Program-made: the position numbers and the translations under genes
Assembly (NCBI GenBank): GCA_021234155.1
Contig: JAJEKV010000087.1
Coordinates: forward strand, 4,199,242-4,263,241
Origin: Isoetes taiwanensis
Taxonomy: Eukaryota > Streptophyta > Lycopodiopsida > Isoetales > Isoetaceae
Direction: 5' to 3'
DNA length: 64,000 nucleotides
The notes under the pieces: model-generated
Database searches by the model: none
Told to the model about the DNA's origin: nothing
The model's input: the letters and a program-made list of their open reading frames with translations, nothing else
Part shown: positions 50,601 through 62,070 of the stretch, piece by piece
Position numbering within the stretch: the stretch's first letter is position 1
How the letters are laid out: each line of letters opens with the position of its first letter

Positions 50601-51895
50601 GCCCAAATCTACTAACTGACTAACAGAGATTAAATTTCTCACAAAACTAGAAACACATACATTCTGTAGATTAACTACTTTGCCATTTAAATAAAAAAGC
50701 TCCAGAATTCCTTCATCTTCAATTTTTTGTATGTCTCCATTGCCTACTTGAATGTGTCCTCCTTTGCTTCCATTGCAATGCTTCAAAATCTTTGATGAAC
50801 GTGCTATGGATTTTTCTGCTCCACTATCTATAATTAACAAATCATCATTATTAATTCCTTTAGACATAGAATTTATTTGGTAAATTCTTACCTCTTCATC
50901 AATATCTGCTGGCTCCTCCTCCAGTGTAACTTCTTCAGCTACATTAGCCTCAAACTTATTGTGTCTTCCCCTGCCTCTTCCCCTGCCTCTAGCAGCATAA
51001 AACCCTCTTCCTCTTCCTCTAGAACTAGCATTTCCTTTTGGACTTGGACATGCAGATGCAAGATGTCCCCTACCACCACAATTGTAACAATTAACTTCTC
51101 TGGACACATTTGGACCATTTATTTTCAAATGTCCATATTTGTTGCAGTTATAACAGGGTCCTATCTTTTCTTGACGAGTCTTCTCACCTTTTTCTTTTGT
51201 AAACAGTACTTGAGCATCATCATCTTCATTAATCACTTTCCCTTGTTCTAATTCTGTTTTAAGCATTCTCTCAGCTTCTGCCTTGGTTTTAGCAATAGTT
51301 CTTATGAATATAGAGATGTTTCCCAGACTAGAGATGGCCAAAACTTGCTGCTGTTGAGTGTAATGTACCCCTGCATCCTCCAAATCAGCAATTATATTAT
51401 CAAAAGTTTGCAAGAATTCATTCACATCATCATTCTCCTGGAACCTCAATCTCCTAAGTTCATTTTCTAAAACATCTATTTGTGAGGATGTCTTTTCCTC
51501 ATAATTCATTAGCAAATAGCTCCACATGTTTTTAGGATGCATACCTCTCAGCTTTAATACTATGCCTGAACTGACCTTGCTCATGATGATGCCCTGAGCC
51601 TCTCTTAATTTAGCCTTGTCTTCAACTGCTACACCTCTGACAGATGTTGCTTCACCTCCTCTAACTTGATCAGAATCTCCTTCATTTATGGAACTTGAAC
51701 TTTCTGCAACTGCAGCACCTGCATTTCTACTCCCATGACTTCCCAGTCTTACTTGTTCTTCAGTAGGTTCTATGATATCCCATAGATCCTATACTTCCAG
51801 CACATGCTTTATTTTCTCTTTCCACACTTGAAACTCTGAATCTCCTTTGAAACCTCAATGGTATTCAAGAGTCCTGCTCCAAATCTATTGGCCAT
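47690..51895 (-). pseudogene. Copia gag-pol polyprotein, frameshifted, catalytic residues altered
   Basis: The first ATG after the primer site is at 51895. The gag N-terminus has a frameshift and a stop near 51795, so the long frame opens only at 51584 (1055 codons to 48417). Positions in that frame: two zinc knuckles at about 143 and 165 (the first lacks its last Cys), protease Asp-Ser-Gly-Ala at about 252, Trp-His-Glu-Ile-Leu-Gly-His, then integrase with His-Thr-Asp-Leu-Cys-Gly and Asn-Gly-Val-Ala-Glu-Arg. The middle integrase aspartate is Asn (Arg-Ser-Asn-Arg-Gly-Gly-Glu-Tyr, about 505). The RT box is Tyr-Val-Gly-Asp (about 982). RNase H continues after shifts near 48400 and 48060 and ends near 47690. 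It cannot be autonomous as written. Confidence 0.92.
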
Positions 51896-51918
51896 TTTGA
51901 CTGCAAAATATTCACCCT

Positions 51919-51930
51919 GCTCTGATACCA
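51919..51930 (-). promoter_or_regulatory. Copia tRNA-iMet primer-binding site
   Basis: Minus strand TGGTATCAGAGC, one base inside the 5' LTR end at 51932 and about 24 bases before the gag ATG. Confidence 0.9.
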
Positions 51931-51931
51931 A

Positions 51932-52467
51932 TGTGAAATTTATAGGCTATATGAATTGCAAATTACCACCAAATGCTACATATCATCAAGTTACATATCA
52001 TATTTTCATTAAGATTGCTCATATTTCAATGCAAAATATATGTCAATGGCACAAATGAATAAATACTGTAGCATAATATTCACATTGTCAATCGAACCTT
52101 AACTTAAGGTATTGCAGAAGACAATTCAACTAGAAATACCTTTGCTTACCAATGCTCCAACCTTCGATCTTCAGTATATCTAGCAGTGATTTTATTCTAT
52201 CCATCTTTTCAATATTATAGGCCCCATTCCGACGGTTTTGCATCATCGGATCAGGGTCGAGTTCTTCCTGTCACAATGGGATTGAACCGTGAATTCAAAT
52301 ACAGAATTGTCTTCATGTCATTGGACTGAAATGCCGCCTAAATCATTTGCCAAATATAAACGACTATTGAAGATAACTACTCAGCTCTTTTAACCAAAGG
52401 TATCGACCATTAAAAATAACTACTCAGCTCTTTTAACCTTAACCAAAGGTATTTATGAAAATAACTC
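51932..52467 (-). repeat. Copia 5' LTR, truncated
   Basis: Matches the 3' LTR from its inner CA end for 536 bp, then diverges abruptly after AAAATAACTC. About 240 bp of the outer part is missing. The Gypsy sequence expected on the far side is also missing, so a deletion or rearrangement removed both. Confidence 0.88.
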
Positions 52468-52619
52468 ACACTCACCCCAGTTTTTGGTCCACTGTTGAAA
52501 ACATTAGTTTTGGTAGGTCTACATGTCCTGTTTTCAAAGAATCCTACATGTGGATTTGTGAAGGTATGGTTTTGTTCGATAATGGTGTTCTTTTTTCAGT
52601 GGACTAAAACATCCACTGT

Positions 52620-53180
52620 TGTTTTGTAGTTTCTTCTATTGTTACATGTCATTTTATAATACAATCCACTGTAGGAAAGAATATTTGAATTTCTACATGT
52701 CTAATAATTCTATTGTCACATGTCTTTATAGACGTAGGAAATAATATTTGATTCTCTACATGTCCTATACTTCCATTCACATGTCTTTATAGTAGTAGGA
52801 CAGAGTACTTTATTTGCTAAGGCATTGTAGGAAAGAATACATGAATTACGACATGTGTAGTACTTCTATTGTCACATGTCTTTATAGAAGTAGGAAAGAA
52901 TACTTGATTCTCTACATGTCGTATGCTTCCATGTCACATGTCTTTATAGTAGTAGGACAGAGTACTTTATTTGCTAAGGCATTGTAGGAAAGAATACATG
53001 AATTACGACATGTGTAATACTTCTATTGTCACATGTCTTTATAGAAGTAGGAAAGAATACTTGATTCTCTACATGTCCTATCCTTCCATATCACGGGTCT
53101 TTATAGTGGTAGGATGAGTACTTGATTTGCTACATGTGCACGATTTGGTGCACGTGTGCCATGCGATCACATGTCCTTAT
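52620..53180. repeat. Tandem repeat, ~157-bp higher-order unit of two related ~78-bp monomers
   Basis: CACATGTCTTTATAG(A/T)AGTAGGA recurs about every 60-95 bp. One monomer type ends TTGATTCTCTACATGTC, the other ACTTTATTTGCTAAGGC. GGCATTGTAGGAAAGAATAC at 52821 and 52978 fixes the longer period. Array edges are diverged. Confidence 0.8.
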
Positions 53181-53231
53181 ACTAGTATTCCATGTAAGAC
53201 AAGTTACTTCAACTACTTCAATTACTTAACA

Positions 53232-53740
53232 CCTATTTTTGCATAACAAAACCATCAAGAATTTGATTTGTATTCCTTGAGGGAGTCTTGGCGGGACATC
53301 TGCGGCAAATCCCTAAGCATTAATGTCATAGGATCACGCAAAATCCTAACAATATCCTAACATTTTGGATATTGTTAGAGAAAGACCATTAAACCACACC
53401 TACATTTTTGCATAACAAACCATTAAGAATTGTGAGATGTATTTTTTTATGGAGGATAGGACCATTGCAACAAATCCCCAAGCATTAAAATGGCAAGACC
53501 ATGCAATATCCTAACATTATTCCCCCATTTTGGATATCTTTAGTGGAACACCATTAAACCATTCCTACATCTTGGTATAATTTAGACCATTAAGAATTTG
53601 AGATGTAATTGTTTATGGGGAATAGGACCATTGCAACAAATCCCCAAGCATTATAAAATGGCAAGACTATGCAATATCCTAACATTATCCCCCCATTTTG
53701 GATATCATTAGTGGGACACCATTAAACCATGCCTACATCT
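53232..53740. repeat. Tandem repeat, ~167-bp unit, three copies
   Basis: Copies start at 53232, 53399 and 53564, with the next boundary at 53732. Shared blocks are CAAATCCCCAAGCATT, GCAATATCCTAACATT and GACACCATTAAACCA. The first copy is the most diverged. The period is close to a nucleosome-length satellite. Confidence 0.85.
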
Positions 53741-53898
53741 AGTTGGTACTAAGGTTCGCTATAGACAATCCAATAGTTATCCACGTCATCCAATGGTTTT
53801 AATTGTATCTAATTTATCTTATACAATGGTTCTTTCTAAGAATGCAATGGTTCTTTGAAAAACAAGATAACTTATTGCACTTAGACGATTTGCACTAA

Positions 53899-56305
53899 GA
53901 ACATATCAAACCGCAAAGTGTCCTGCAGTCGATTGTGTAGAAACCCAAGTGTTTTGTTGTTGAAGGCAATTACAAAGGCTCCGGAATGGAGATTTGACTT
54001 CGCCATGTTGTCCGAAACAGCGAAATTACCCTAGGGACCAAGTTACATGGTCATTTTTTTGCAGCAAAAGAAACACAAACCCTCTACATGGCAGTATTTT
54101 GCACCCTCTGCTAAGGCCAATTCACTACGAACGTGTTGGGCATGAGCTACTTTGGCGCTTCTGGGCGGGGGTGGTCTTACGCCCACGAAACTTGGTCTCG
54201 GGGTAATGTCGATGTTTTGAGTCCGTTGGCGGTCGGATCCGCGGTTCGAGGTGGGAGAGTTGCTGTCCATGGCCAAGGACCTTCGAGAGAGGACCTTTTG
54301 GGTCGAGGCTGCTTACGGAAGGTTTTAGGGCTCCGAATCTTACGGCGTCAGCGCCCTCCCACTACCTCATGACATTATGCAAGCTCCTGGTCCAATCGGC
54401 TGGGGTATGGGCTCCAAAGCGTAAACCCTGTGCCTTGCCGAGGTTATTGTGTAGGTTTTCACGTTATGAAGGTCGGGCTTTGGTCCGTTGCACTTGGGAC
54501 ATGGTTGGCATTTGCGTTTGAAAACCGAGGCGATAGAAATTGCAAGAATGGGGTTTGGATTTATTCTCCTCCTAGTTTTACAATTAAAAGTGTAGAGCGC
54601 CTTATGCATTATGCAAAATTGTTTGGGGTCCTTTCGGATTGGCGAATAGATCGAAACTCTGTTATTTCAGATTCTCATGGCTCCCCATGCATGTTTAGAA
54701 ATGGTCCACCTAGTTATCAAAGAAGTCGACCATGTTTTGGCCTCCAAAGCGTAAACCACGTGTCGTTGCTAGGTCATTGTAGGGTTTACGTTATAGAGGT
54801 CGAGTTTTATTCGGTTGCACTTGACTGAGAAGATGCTGGGATTGAAAACAAAGCAATAAGCGGCGAAATGGGGTTTGGATTTAAAACAATCGGTGCTCCT
54901 CCGGGAGGGCAAATGCCAATGCCTCCCTTCCGGGGCCGGTTCCCTATCGGATAGTTGAAATGGGTTCAAACAAATTCAAGACTGTCAGGAGAACATATCA
55001 AACCGCAAAAGTGTGTGCTCATGATTCGGCGTGTAGAAACCCAAGTGTTTTGTCGTTAAGGCGATTACAAAGGCTCGGAATGGAGATTTGACCGCCATGT
55101 CGTCCGAAACAAGAAATTACCCTAGAGACCAAGTTACGGTCATTCTTTGCAGCGGAACCCTCTACATGGCGGTATTCTACACCCCTCGCTAAGGTCAATT
55201 CACCCTGAGCGTGTTGGACATGAGCTACCTCCTAGAGCATGGGCTCTTGGTCTCGAGGGTAATGTCGATGGTTCTCCATTCAAGATTAAGGGTGGGATAG
55301 TTGCCCGTCATGGCCAAGGACCTTCAAACAAATTCAAGCCTTCCCACTACCTCTGCCATATGGCCTCAAAGCGTAAACCTTATCGTTGCTAGGTTATTGT
55401 AAGTTATGGACTTGTTTATCGATTGCACTTGAGATATGGTTTGCGATTTGAAAACAAACAAATGATTTTGGATTCTGCTTTCCTACGGTGCTCCTCGGGA
55501 GGGCAAATGCCAATGCAGAACATATCCGACCGTTGAATTCTCCATTCAAGTAACTTGCTTGGCAGGTTCAAAAAAATTCAAGGAATGGAGAACATATCAA
55601 ACCGCAAAGTGTCTGCGGAGCGGCGACCGTGTAGAAACCCAAGTGTTTTGTCGTTAGAGGGCGGTACAAAGGCTCGGAATGGAGATTTGACTTCGCCACG
55701 TCGTCCAAAAAACGAAATTACCCTAGGGACCAAGTTACGGTCATTTTTTGCAGAAAAAACCACGAACCCTCTACATGGCGGTATTCTACACCCTCCGCTA
55801 AGGCCAATTCACTCTGACGTGTTGGACATGAGCTACTTTGGTGCTTCCTAGAGCATGGGTGGTCTTACGCCCCTCTGAGAAACTTGGTCTCGAGGGGTAA
55901 TGTCGATGGTTCAAGTTCCGTTGGCGAGTCGGAGATTCGATTTCGGGGTGGGAGAGTTGCCCGTCGTGGCCAAGGACCTTCGGAGAGGACATTTTGGGTG
56001 GCCTTACGGAAGGTTTTAGGGCTCCGTCTTCTGGCATCAACGCCCTCCCACTACCTCATGACATTGTGCAAGATCCTGGTTCAATCTGACTTTATGCAAG
56101 AAATATGATAACCTTTGAAATTTTTCGTAGAGGGTTTGGCAAGGGATAGAATAGAGGGATCTTGGAGAAGAAAAGCGTGACACCCTTCCCCAAATCGAAC
56201 CGGGCCGGGGACTTTGTGCAGCTTTCTCACGAGGAGGAGAGGCGGACCCCAGGAGATGGACCTCAGAAAGGTTGGCGAGGCAGCCTTTCCTATCAGCGCT
56301 CCTCT
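53899..56305 (+). repeat. Three direct ~0.6-1.1-kb repeats (single arms of the fold-back element)
   Basis: CATATCAAACCGCAAA-type starts occur at 53902, 54995 and 55592, and GGGAGGGCAAATGCCAAT marks copy ends or starts at 54903 and 55497. Shared inner blocks include ACCAAGTTAC, CCCTCTACATGGCGGTAT and GAGCTACTTTGG. These match the left arm of the inverted repeat at 56306. Copies differ by deletions. Open frames across them are inconsistent between copies, so I do not call genes. Confidence 0.8.
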
Positions 56306-58274
56306 GGGAGGGCAAATGCCAATAACCCTCCCCTCCCCCCCCTTACGGGGCTCAATTTTTCCTATCCGGCCAGTTGAATCCGTCATTCCAGTAACTTGCT
56401 TCGAGCAGGCTCAAAAGAATCCAAGATCCGCCGGAGAACTTATCAAACCATGGCGTTATTTGCGGGTTGCCGGCGTAGAAAACCAAGTGTTTTGTCGTTC
56501 GAACCGAGTACAAAGGCTACGGAATGGAGATTGACTATCGCCATGTCTAATAGGAATGACGAAATTATCTCAGGGACCAAGTTACACGGTCATTTTTGGC
56601 AACGAAAGAAACACGAACCCTCTACATAGCGGTATTCCACAGCCACCTCCTAGGCCAATTGACTACGAACGTGTTGGACATAAGCTACTTTGGTGCTTCT
56701 TGGAGAAGGGGTGGTCTTCTGCCCACGAAACTTGGTCCCCAGGGTAAAGTCGACATTTTGAGTCCATTGGCGTGTCGGTTCCACGATTTTGGAGTGGGAG
56801 AGTTGCTCGTCCGTGGCCAGGGGCCTTCGAGAGGACACCTTTGGGGCAAACTGTTTCCGGAAGGTTTTAAGGGTCCGTCTTCTGGCATCAACACCCTCCC
56901 TCTATATGATGACATTGTGCAAGATCCTGGTTGAATCTGACTAGGATACGGCCTCCAAAATGTAAACCCTGTGTGTTGCTAGGTTATTGAAAGGTTTGCG
57001 TTGTGGAGAATCGAGTTTTAATCGGTTGCACTTGGGACATGGTCAAGAAAGCTGCGATTGAAAATGTGAAGCAATAGGAACGAGGGAATGGAATTTGGAT
57101 TTATCTTCCTCTCGGTGTGGCAATTAGAAGTCAAGAGCACCTTTTTTAGCAAAATTGTTTGGGATCACCGGGATGGCCAATAGATCAAACTTCATTATTT
57201 CGGTTTACCATGGCTGTTTATTTTTGTGTTTAGCAAAAGGTGCATCTAGCTATCGAGAAAACGATCACATTTTGGCCTCGAAGCGTAAACCCTACAATAA
57301 CCTAGCAACACACGGGGTTTACGTTTTGGAGGCCAAAGCGTGTCAAACATTTTCTTGATAACTAGATGCGCTTTGCTAAAACACATCTTGGAGCCATGGC
57401 AACTTGAAATACCAGAGTTTGGATCTATTGGCCCATCGAATGATCCCAAACAAATTTTGCTAACTGCAAAAGGCTCTTGACTTCTAATTTTGAATCGAGG
57501 AGGATAACTCCAAACCCCATTCCATCGGTTCCTATTGCTTCATGTTCTCAATTGCGGCTTCTCAACCATGACCCAAGTGCAACCGGCTAAAACTTGACCC
57601 CCATAACGTAAACCCTTCAATAACCTAGCAACATTTTTACTGTGGTTTACGTTTCTGGAGGCTATATCCTAGTCGGATTCAAACAAAATCTTGCACAATG
57701 TCAAGAGGAGGGTGTTGACGCCATAAGATGGACCTTTAAAAACGGAAGGCGATTAACCCCAAAGGTCCTGGCCCCAAAGAACCCGGCCATGGATGGGCAA
57801 CTTTTCCCACTATGAATGACTCGCCAATGGACTCAAAATGTCGACTTTACCCCTGGGAGCAAGTTTAGGTGGGCAAAGACCACCCCTTCTCCAAAAGCAC
57901 CAAAGTAGCCTCATGTCCAACACGCTATAAGTCAATTGCCTTAGGGAGGTGGTCTATGGTTTTACTGCTATGTAAGGGGTAGAGGGTTTCTTTGCCAAAA
58001 ATGACCGTGTAACTTGGTCTTTGGGGTAATTTTAAAGCCATTCCGGATGACATGGCAAAGTCGAATCTCCATTCGAGAGCCTTTTTTGTCCGGCAACGAC
58101 AAAACACTTGGTTTTCTATGCGATCAAACCGCTTCGTGGTGTGATAAGGTCTCCGGGCGGATCTTGGATTTTTTAAATACTGCTTTACTTGAATGACGGA
58201 TTCATGCTCGTTGATTGGACGATAGGAAAATTGAGCTCCTGGGAGGGGAGGGGGGTATTGGCATTTGCCCTCCC
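56306..58274. mobile_element. ~2-kb long-inverted-repeat (fold-back) element
   Basis: Arms of roughly 970 bp face each other around a centre at about 57295-57313. Near the centre, GCCTCGAAGCGTAAACCC faces GGGTTTACGTTTTGGAGGC. The outer ends are GGGAGGGCAAATGCCAATA at 56306 and its exact reverse complement ending at 58274. The arms are moderately diverged. No transposase is visible between them. Mutator-derived fold-back elements have arms like this, but the superfamily cannot be set without a clear target duplication. Confidence 0.82.
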
Positions 58275-58806
58275 ACATGCCAAGGTGCTCAAACATGACA
58301 CCTAGGATCCAACATGCCACCTAGGCTCAAACATGCAAAGGTGGCTCAAACATGCCACGCGGGCTCACCTAGGCTCCAACATGCCAAGGTGGATCAAACA
58401 TGCCATCGCGGGCTCCAACGTGCCATCTAGGCTCCAACATGACAAGGTGGCTCAAACATGCCACCTAGGCTCAAACATGCCAAGGTGGCTCAAACATGCC
58501 AAGGTGGCTTCAACATGCCACCTAGGCTCCAACATGCCAAGGTGGCTCAAACATGCCACGTGGACTCCATAATGCCACATAGGCTCCAACATGCCATGTG
58601 GGCTCCAACATGCCAAGGTGGCTCAAACATGCCACCTAAGCTCAAACATGCCAAGGTGGCTCCTACATGCCAAGGTGGCTCCAACATGCCACCTAGGCTC
58701 AAACATGCCAAGGTGGCTCAAACATGCCACCTAGGCTCCAACGTGCTCAAACATGCCACGCGGGCTCCAACATGCCACCTATGCTCCAACTTGCACCACG
58801 CGGGCT
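58275..58806. repeat. 19-bp minisatellite, about 28 copies
   Basis: Two 19-mers alternate irregularly: CCAAGGTGGCTCAAACATG and CCACCTAGGCTCAAACATG, with CTCCAACATG variants. The array starts at the exact end of the inverted-repeat element. All frames through it are open because the unit lacks stops, giving repeat-made open frames that are not genes. Confidence 0.95.
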
Positions 58807-58841
58807 CTCAATTTTGTCCACTCATTTCATGGAGATTGTAA

Positions 58842-60514
58842 GAAATACCCTGCGTCACATAATCATGCCACTTTTGCCATGTCATTAATCATATCCGAAT
58901 GTAGTTCTTCGACTAACTTTTGTTCATATATATTCAATGTTTATATCTCAAATCGACAATTTTCAATTATGGCTCATTGATGTACGTGCCATGATATCTT
59001 CAAAGCATCTAAGAATGAACAAACTGCACGAGATTATGTTGCCCAACGGGGCAAGCAGGGAAGTGTAGGTTGAACCATGATAGTTGTTAATAAATGGAAG
59101 TTTGATTCTGCTACATTGCTAAATGGAAGTTTGGTCCTGCAATGATGTGTCATGACATGGCAACTTGGAAAATAAAAATTGACTAGTTATTTTTAACTCT
59201 TTTGAAATAGAAGATTTTTGCATGATAACTTAAGATTTTTTGACGTGAGGTGGTAGCAAGAAACACTTCGGCTACATCATGAAGTTTTGTGATTCTTGTG
59301 TGATGTTGAGATGTCATGCTTAGGGTTATAACTTATTTTAGCATAATCTATAGGTCTTGATATTCTATGCATTGCTTGTGAATAAAAATAGTGTCTGAAA
59401 CTTGAAGAATGTACCATTGTTTACATCTTGTTGATAAGTAGAGGGGCGCAACTCTAAATTAACATTTGTTAAGGTCGGCTAACATATAATGAAGTTTGTT
59501 CAACATTTGTCTCCAATATATTTCCAAGTCTTTTGCCCATCATATCTTCACAACTATTAGAGAACCACAGTCTTGCCCTGATCTAGTACATGGGTAACTT
59601 AATTCCATTCTGAAATCTGACTCCCTTTTGTCTAAAAATAATATTTTTAAAATAAAATAAAATATGCATGCAAGTAGTATTTTATCCAATGGCCAAGATG
59701 GATGACTGAGATCTTGATCCCCGTCCTATTCTCTTATTGGGCCTTAAAATGACGGCTTTATCTTATCTTATTGGTCCTTTTCCAAGTTTCTTAAGCTAGA
59801 ACCTGTGTTTATTTCTTCGCTAATTTGGTCTTCCGTTGAATAAAACAAGGATTGAGCAATCAACAATGGTGCCGCTATTGTTCATATTACATGTTTACAT
59901 GCTTTTGCATCTTGGAAGGTCACATAACGATGTAGGATGTTTAAAAGAAGTGAAAGAATTGGTAAAAGAATCAGGACATTTTTGCATTCTTGGAAATTTG
60001 GAAACAAAACATCTTTGGCACCCAATATCTATGATTTTATAGGGTTCAATGCTGGTAATGAATGCCTATGAAACGATTGTATAAATAAATACATAATACG
60101 TTAAAAAATATTAAAGATATACTGATACAACCTGTCTATATACACAACAAATTCTTTAAAAATCTAGGACAAAAGGTGAAGTTGGGAAAGATACCCTTAA
60201 AAAATAATAGCATACATGTTAAAATTAAAGTTAGAATTAAAATATGTAGTATCTTATTCAAGCCAGAATGGAGGACCCAGATTTTGGTAGACGTGGATGG
60301 CCCAGATTGTGATCTTTGTAGTGTTATCCTATTGGTTGAGCTAATGGATGGGACGGTCTAGATCGAGAGGCGGCCGGGATGGCAATCTGTCCGTGTTTTC
60401 CCTTGGTTACCCTAACAGGCCACTTCCCGCCTTGGCTTTTTTTTTCATTTTCCGCCTAACCATTTGACCTAGCCACTTCCATTTTCCATTTTCCTAATGG
60501 GCCGAAGCAGATCA
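58842..60514. other. No gene seen
   Basis: AT-rich DNA. A 68-codon frame at 59836-60042 has a hydrophobic start but no recognised motif. Confidence 0.35.
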
Positions 60515-60655
60515 ATGCCGAGCTCCACTTCCGGATTGGGCGATCTTCACTTCCAGACTCGAACTTCACTTCAACGGTGAGCTCCACTTCCGGACTTCCA
60601 GACTCAAGCTTCACTTCGGTGGGCGATCTTCACTTCGGACTTCCGGACTCAAGCT
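60515..60655. repeat. Short GC-richer tandem repeats
   Basis: GAGCTCCACTTCCGGA, GGGCGATCTTCACTTC and CCAGACTC(A/G)A are each repeated two or three times. A 113-codon frame begins just after (60669) but has no recognised domain. Confidence 0.6.
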
Positions 60656-61837
60656 TTCATCACTTTCTATGGCGGATTTCTGTGGCCTTCCTTCTTACCG
60701 CAAAACAGCTCATATCCGGACTCTAAATCTTTGCCCTAACACCACCCATACTTATTTTTCCTTTCTGCTTTTCTATTCTTACTGGCAAGCTGGATCTCGC
60801 ACAATAAAAACCTCTGCCTTTCTTTTTCTCTTGGTCAAAAATGTCCTTCGATTTTGCGGGTTTTGCCTCTTTGCGAATTGGAGCAACTTCGATCTTGAGC
60901 TTGGAGCACGGACCATCCACCATTTGCTTTATTCCGGTATCCATTCATCGCCATTTTTGTTTTTCTGCTTTCGTTTTGTTCAATGTTTTTATTGTAGGCT
61001 TATATTTTGAGTTGTCAAGGTCACCCGGCGATATAGGTACATCCGCCCGGCGATGCCTCCACAAAAAGAGAAGTAATATTTTGTCTTTGTGATTTCTTCA
61101 AAGAGTTTGTTCTGAGTCCGTAGATTTCTTTCACAAATCTGAAACCTTGGTGCAATCTAATTTATTTTAGGGTGTTTGCATGTTTGGACGGTCCTTGCTG
61201 CCTCTTATTCAAGGCATTTAGAGTTTTGTCACAACACAGGGCATATGGAAGCAAAAACGAGCGAGATCTTTCAGCATCATGAAGTAAATCCTTGAGATTT
61301 CTAACATGTTTTTTTGCAAATAGAAACCTTGAGACTTGGTTGATGCAGATATTTCTTTTCTGTTTTTTCATCAAACAGTGAACATACAGATATAAGAAAT
61401 ATAAGTAGAAATATAAGATTGAGTTGGGCGGAAAATAAATGGCAGATTGGTTGGATAGAAGCAAGGATGATAAAGCCACGAGTGCTGCTTTATGCACATG
61501 CTTGTTTTAGAAGATGCTTTGCTTTTGTGTTGTTGATATATTTCATGTTTCTAAAGACCAAAATGTCAGCACCTATTTGTGCTACTTGGCTGCTTGTAAT
61601 ATTATGCAGCATTTAAATGGAAACTGCTTTTGCTCACATATTTCTGAATCTATGTATTTTATATTCTTGAATGACTTGTATTTCATTTGCTTCCAATGGT
61701 TAATGATAAAAAGAAGAAAAAAATCACTTACACAAACAAATAATTCACTTAGACAACAGAATAGAATACAAGCAAAATAGTGCTAGATTTTTGTTATAAT
61801 ATGTAATGCCTTAAAAAAACACCTTGTTTTCGTGTTT
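60656..61837. other. No recognisable gene
   Basis: An open frame at 60669-61010 is rich in Phe, Leu and Cys and matches nothing I know. T-rich stretches dominate the rest. Confidence 0.3.
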
Positions 61838-62060
61838 TTTTTATTTAAAAGTATGCCACGTGGCAGCATTTTATTAGTCAACAAAGCATATTAGAAACTC
61901 ACCTTGATTTTTCTACATGTTATAATAGAGTTTTCCACATGTACTTAGAAGACACTAAGTGTCGATATCTGATTAATTAAGATAATGTTTTTATTTAAAA
62001 AGTAGGACACGTGTCAATATTTCATTAGTTATAAGGCACACTGGAAACAACACCTCATTT
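61838..62060. repeat. Two diverged copies of a ~150-bp block with ACGTG motifs
   Basis: TTTTTATTTAAAA(A)GTA followed by CCACGTGGCA or ACACGTGTCA, then ATTAGT, occurs at about 61838 and 61988. The first copy holds the CACGTG G-box palindrome, a plant bZIP/bHLH site, but no gene is nearby to link to it. Confidence 0.5.
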
Positions 62061-62070
62061 GTTCTATGTG

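Larger units (their letters stand above)
46741..52467 (-). mobile_element. Copia (Ty1) retrotransposon, nearly complete, minus strand
   Basis: Order on the minus strand is 5' LTR (51932-52467, truncated), primer site, gag, protease, integrase, RT, RNase H, polypurine tract and 3' LTR (46741-47513). That domain order defines Copia. The aligned parts of the LTRs differ at about 16 positions plus one indel over about 535 bp, roughly 97% identity, so insertion was fairly recent. The left edge lies in the Gypsy RT. The outer 5' LTR end is missing at 52467, so the right target duplication cannot be checked. Confidence 0.93.

Noticed and set aside
54043-56934. Many 60-130 codon ORFs in the direct-repeat region
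   Set aside because: Frames are not conserved between repeat copies, as expected for non-coding transposon arms.
58275-58806. CRISPR-like repeat array
   Set aside because: The 19-bp units abut with no unique spacers, no cas genes exist, and the context is a eukaryotic genome. It is a minisatellite.
58333-58841. Repeat proteins encoded by long open frames (79 and 127 codons)
   Set aside because: A 19-bp unit without stops opens every frame. The predicted peptides only mirror the DNA repeat.
60669-61010. 113-codon ORF as a protein gene
   Set aside because: No domain, odd Phe/Cys-rich composition, no second copy or supporting signal. It stays possible but unsupported.
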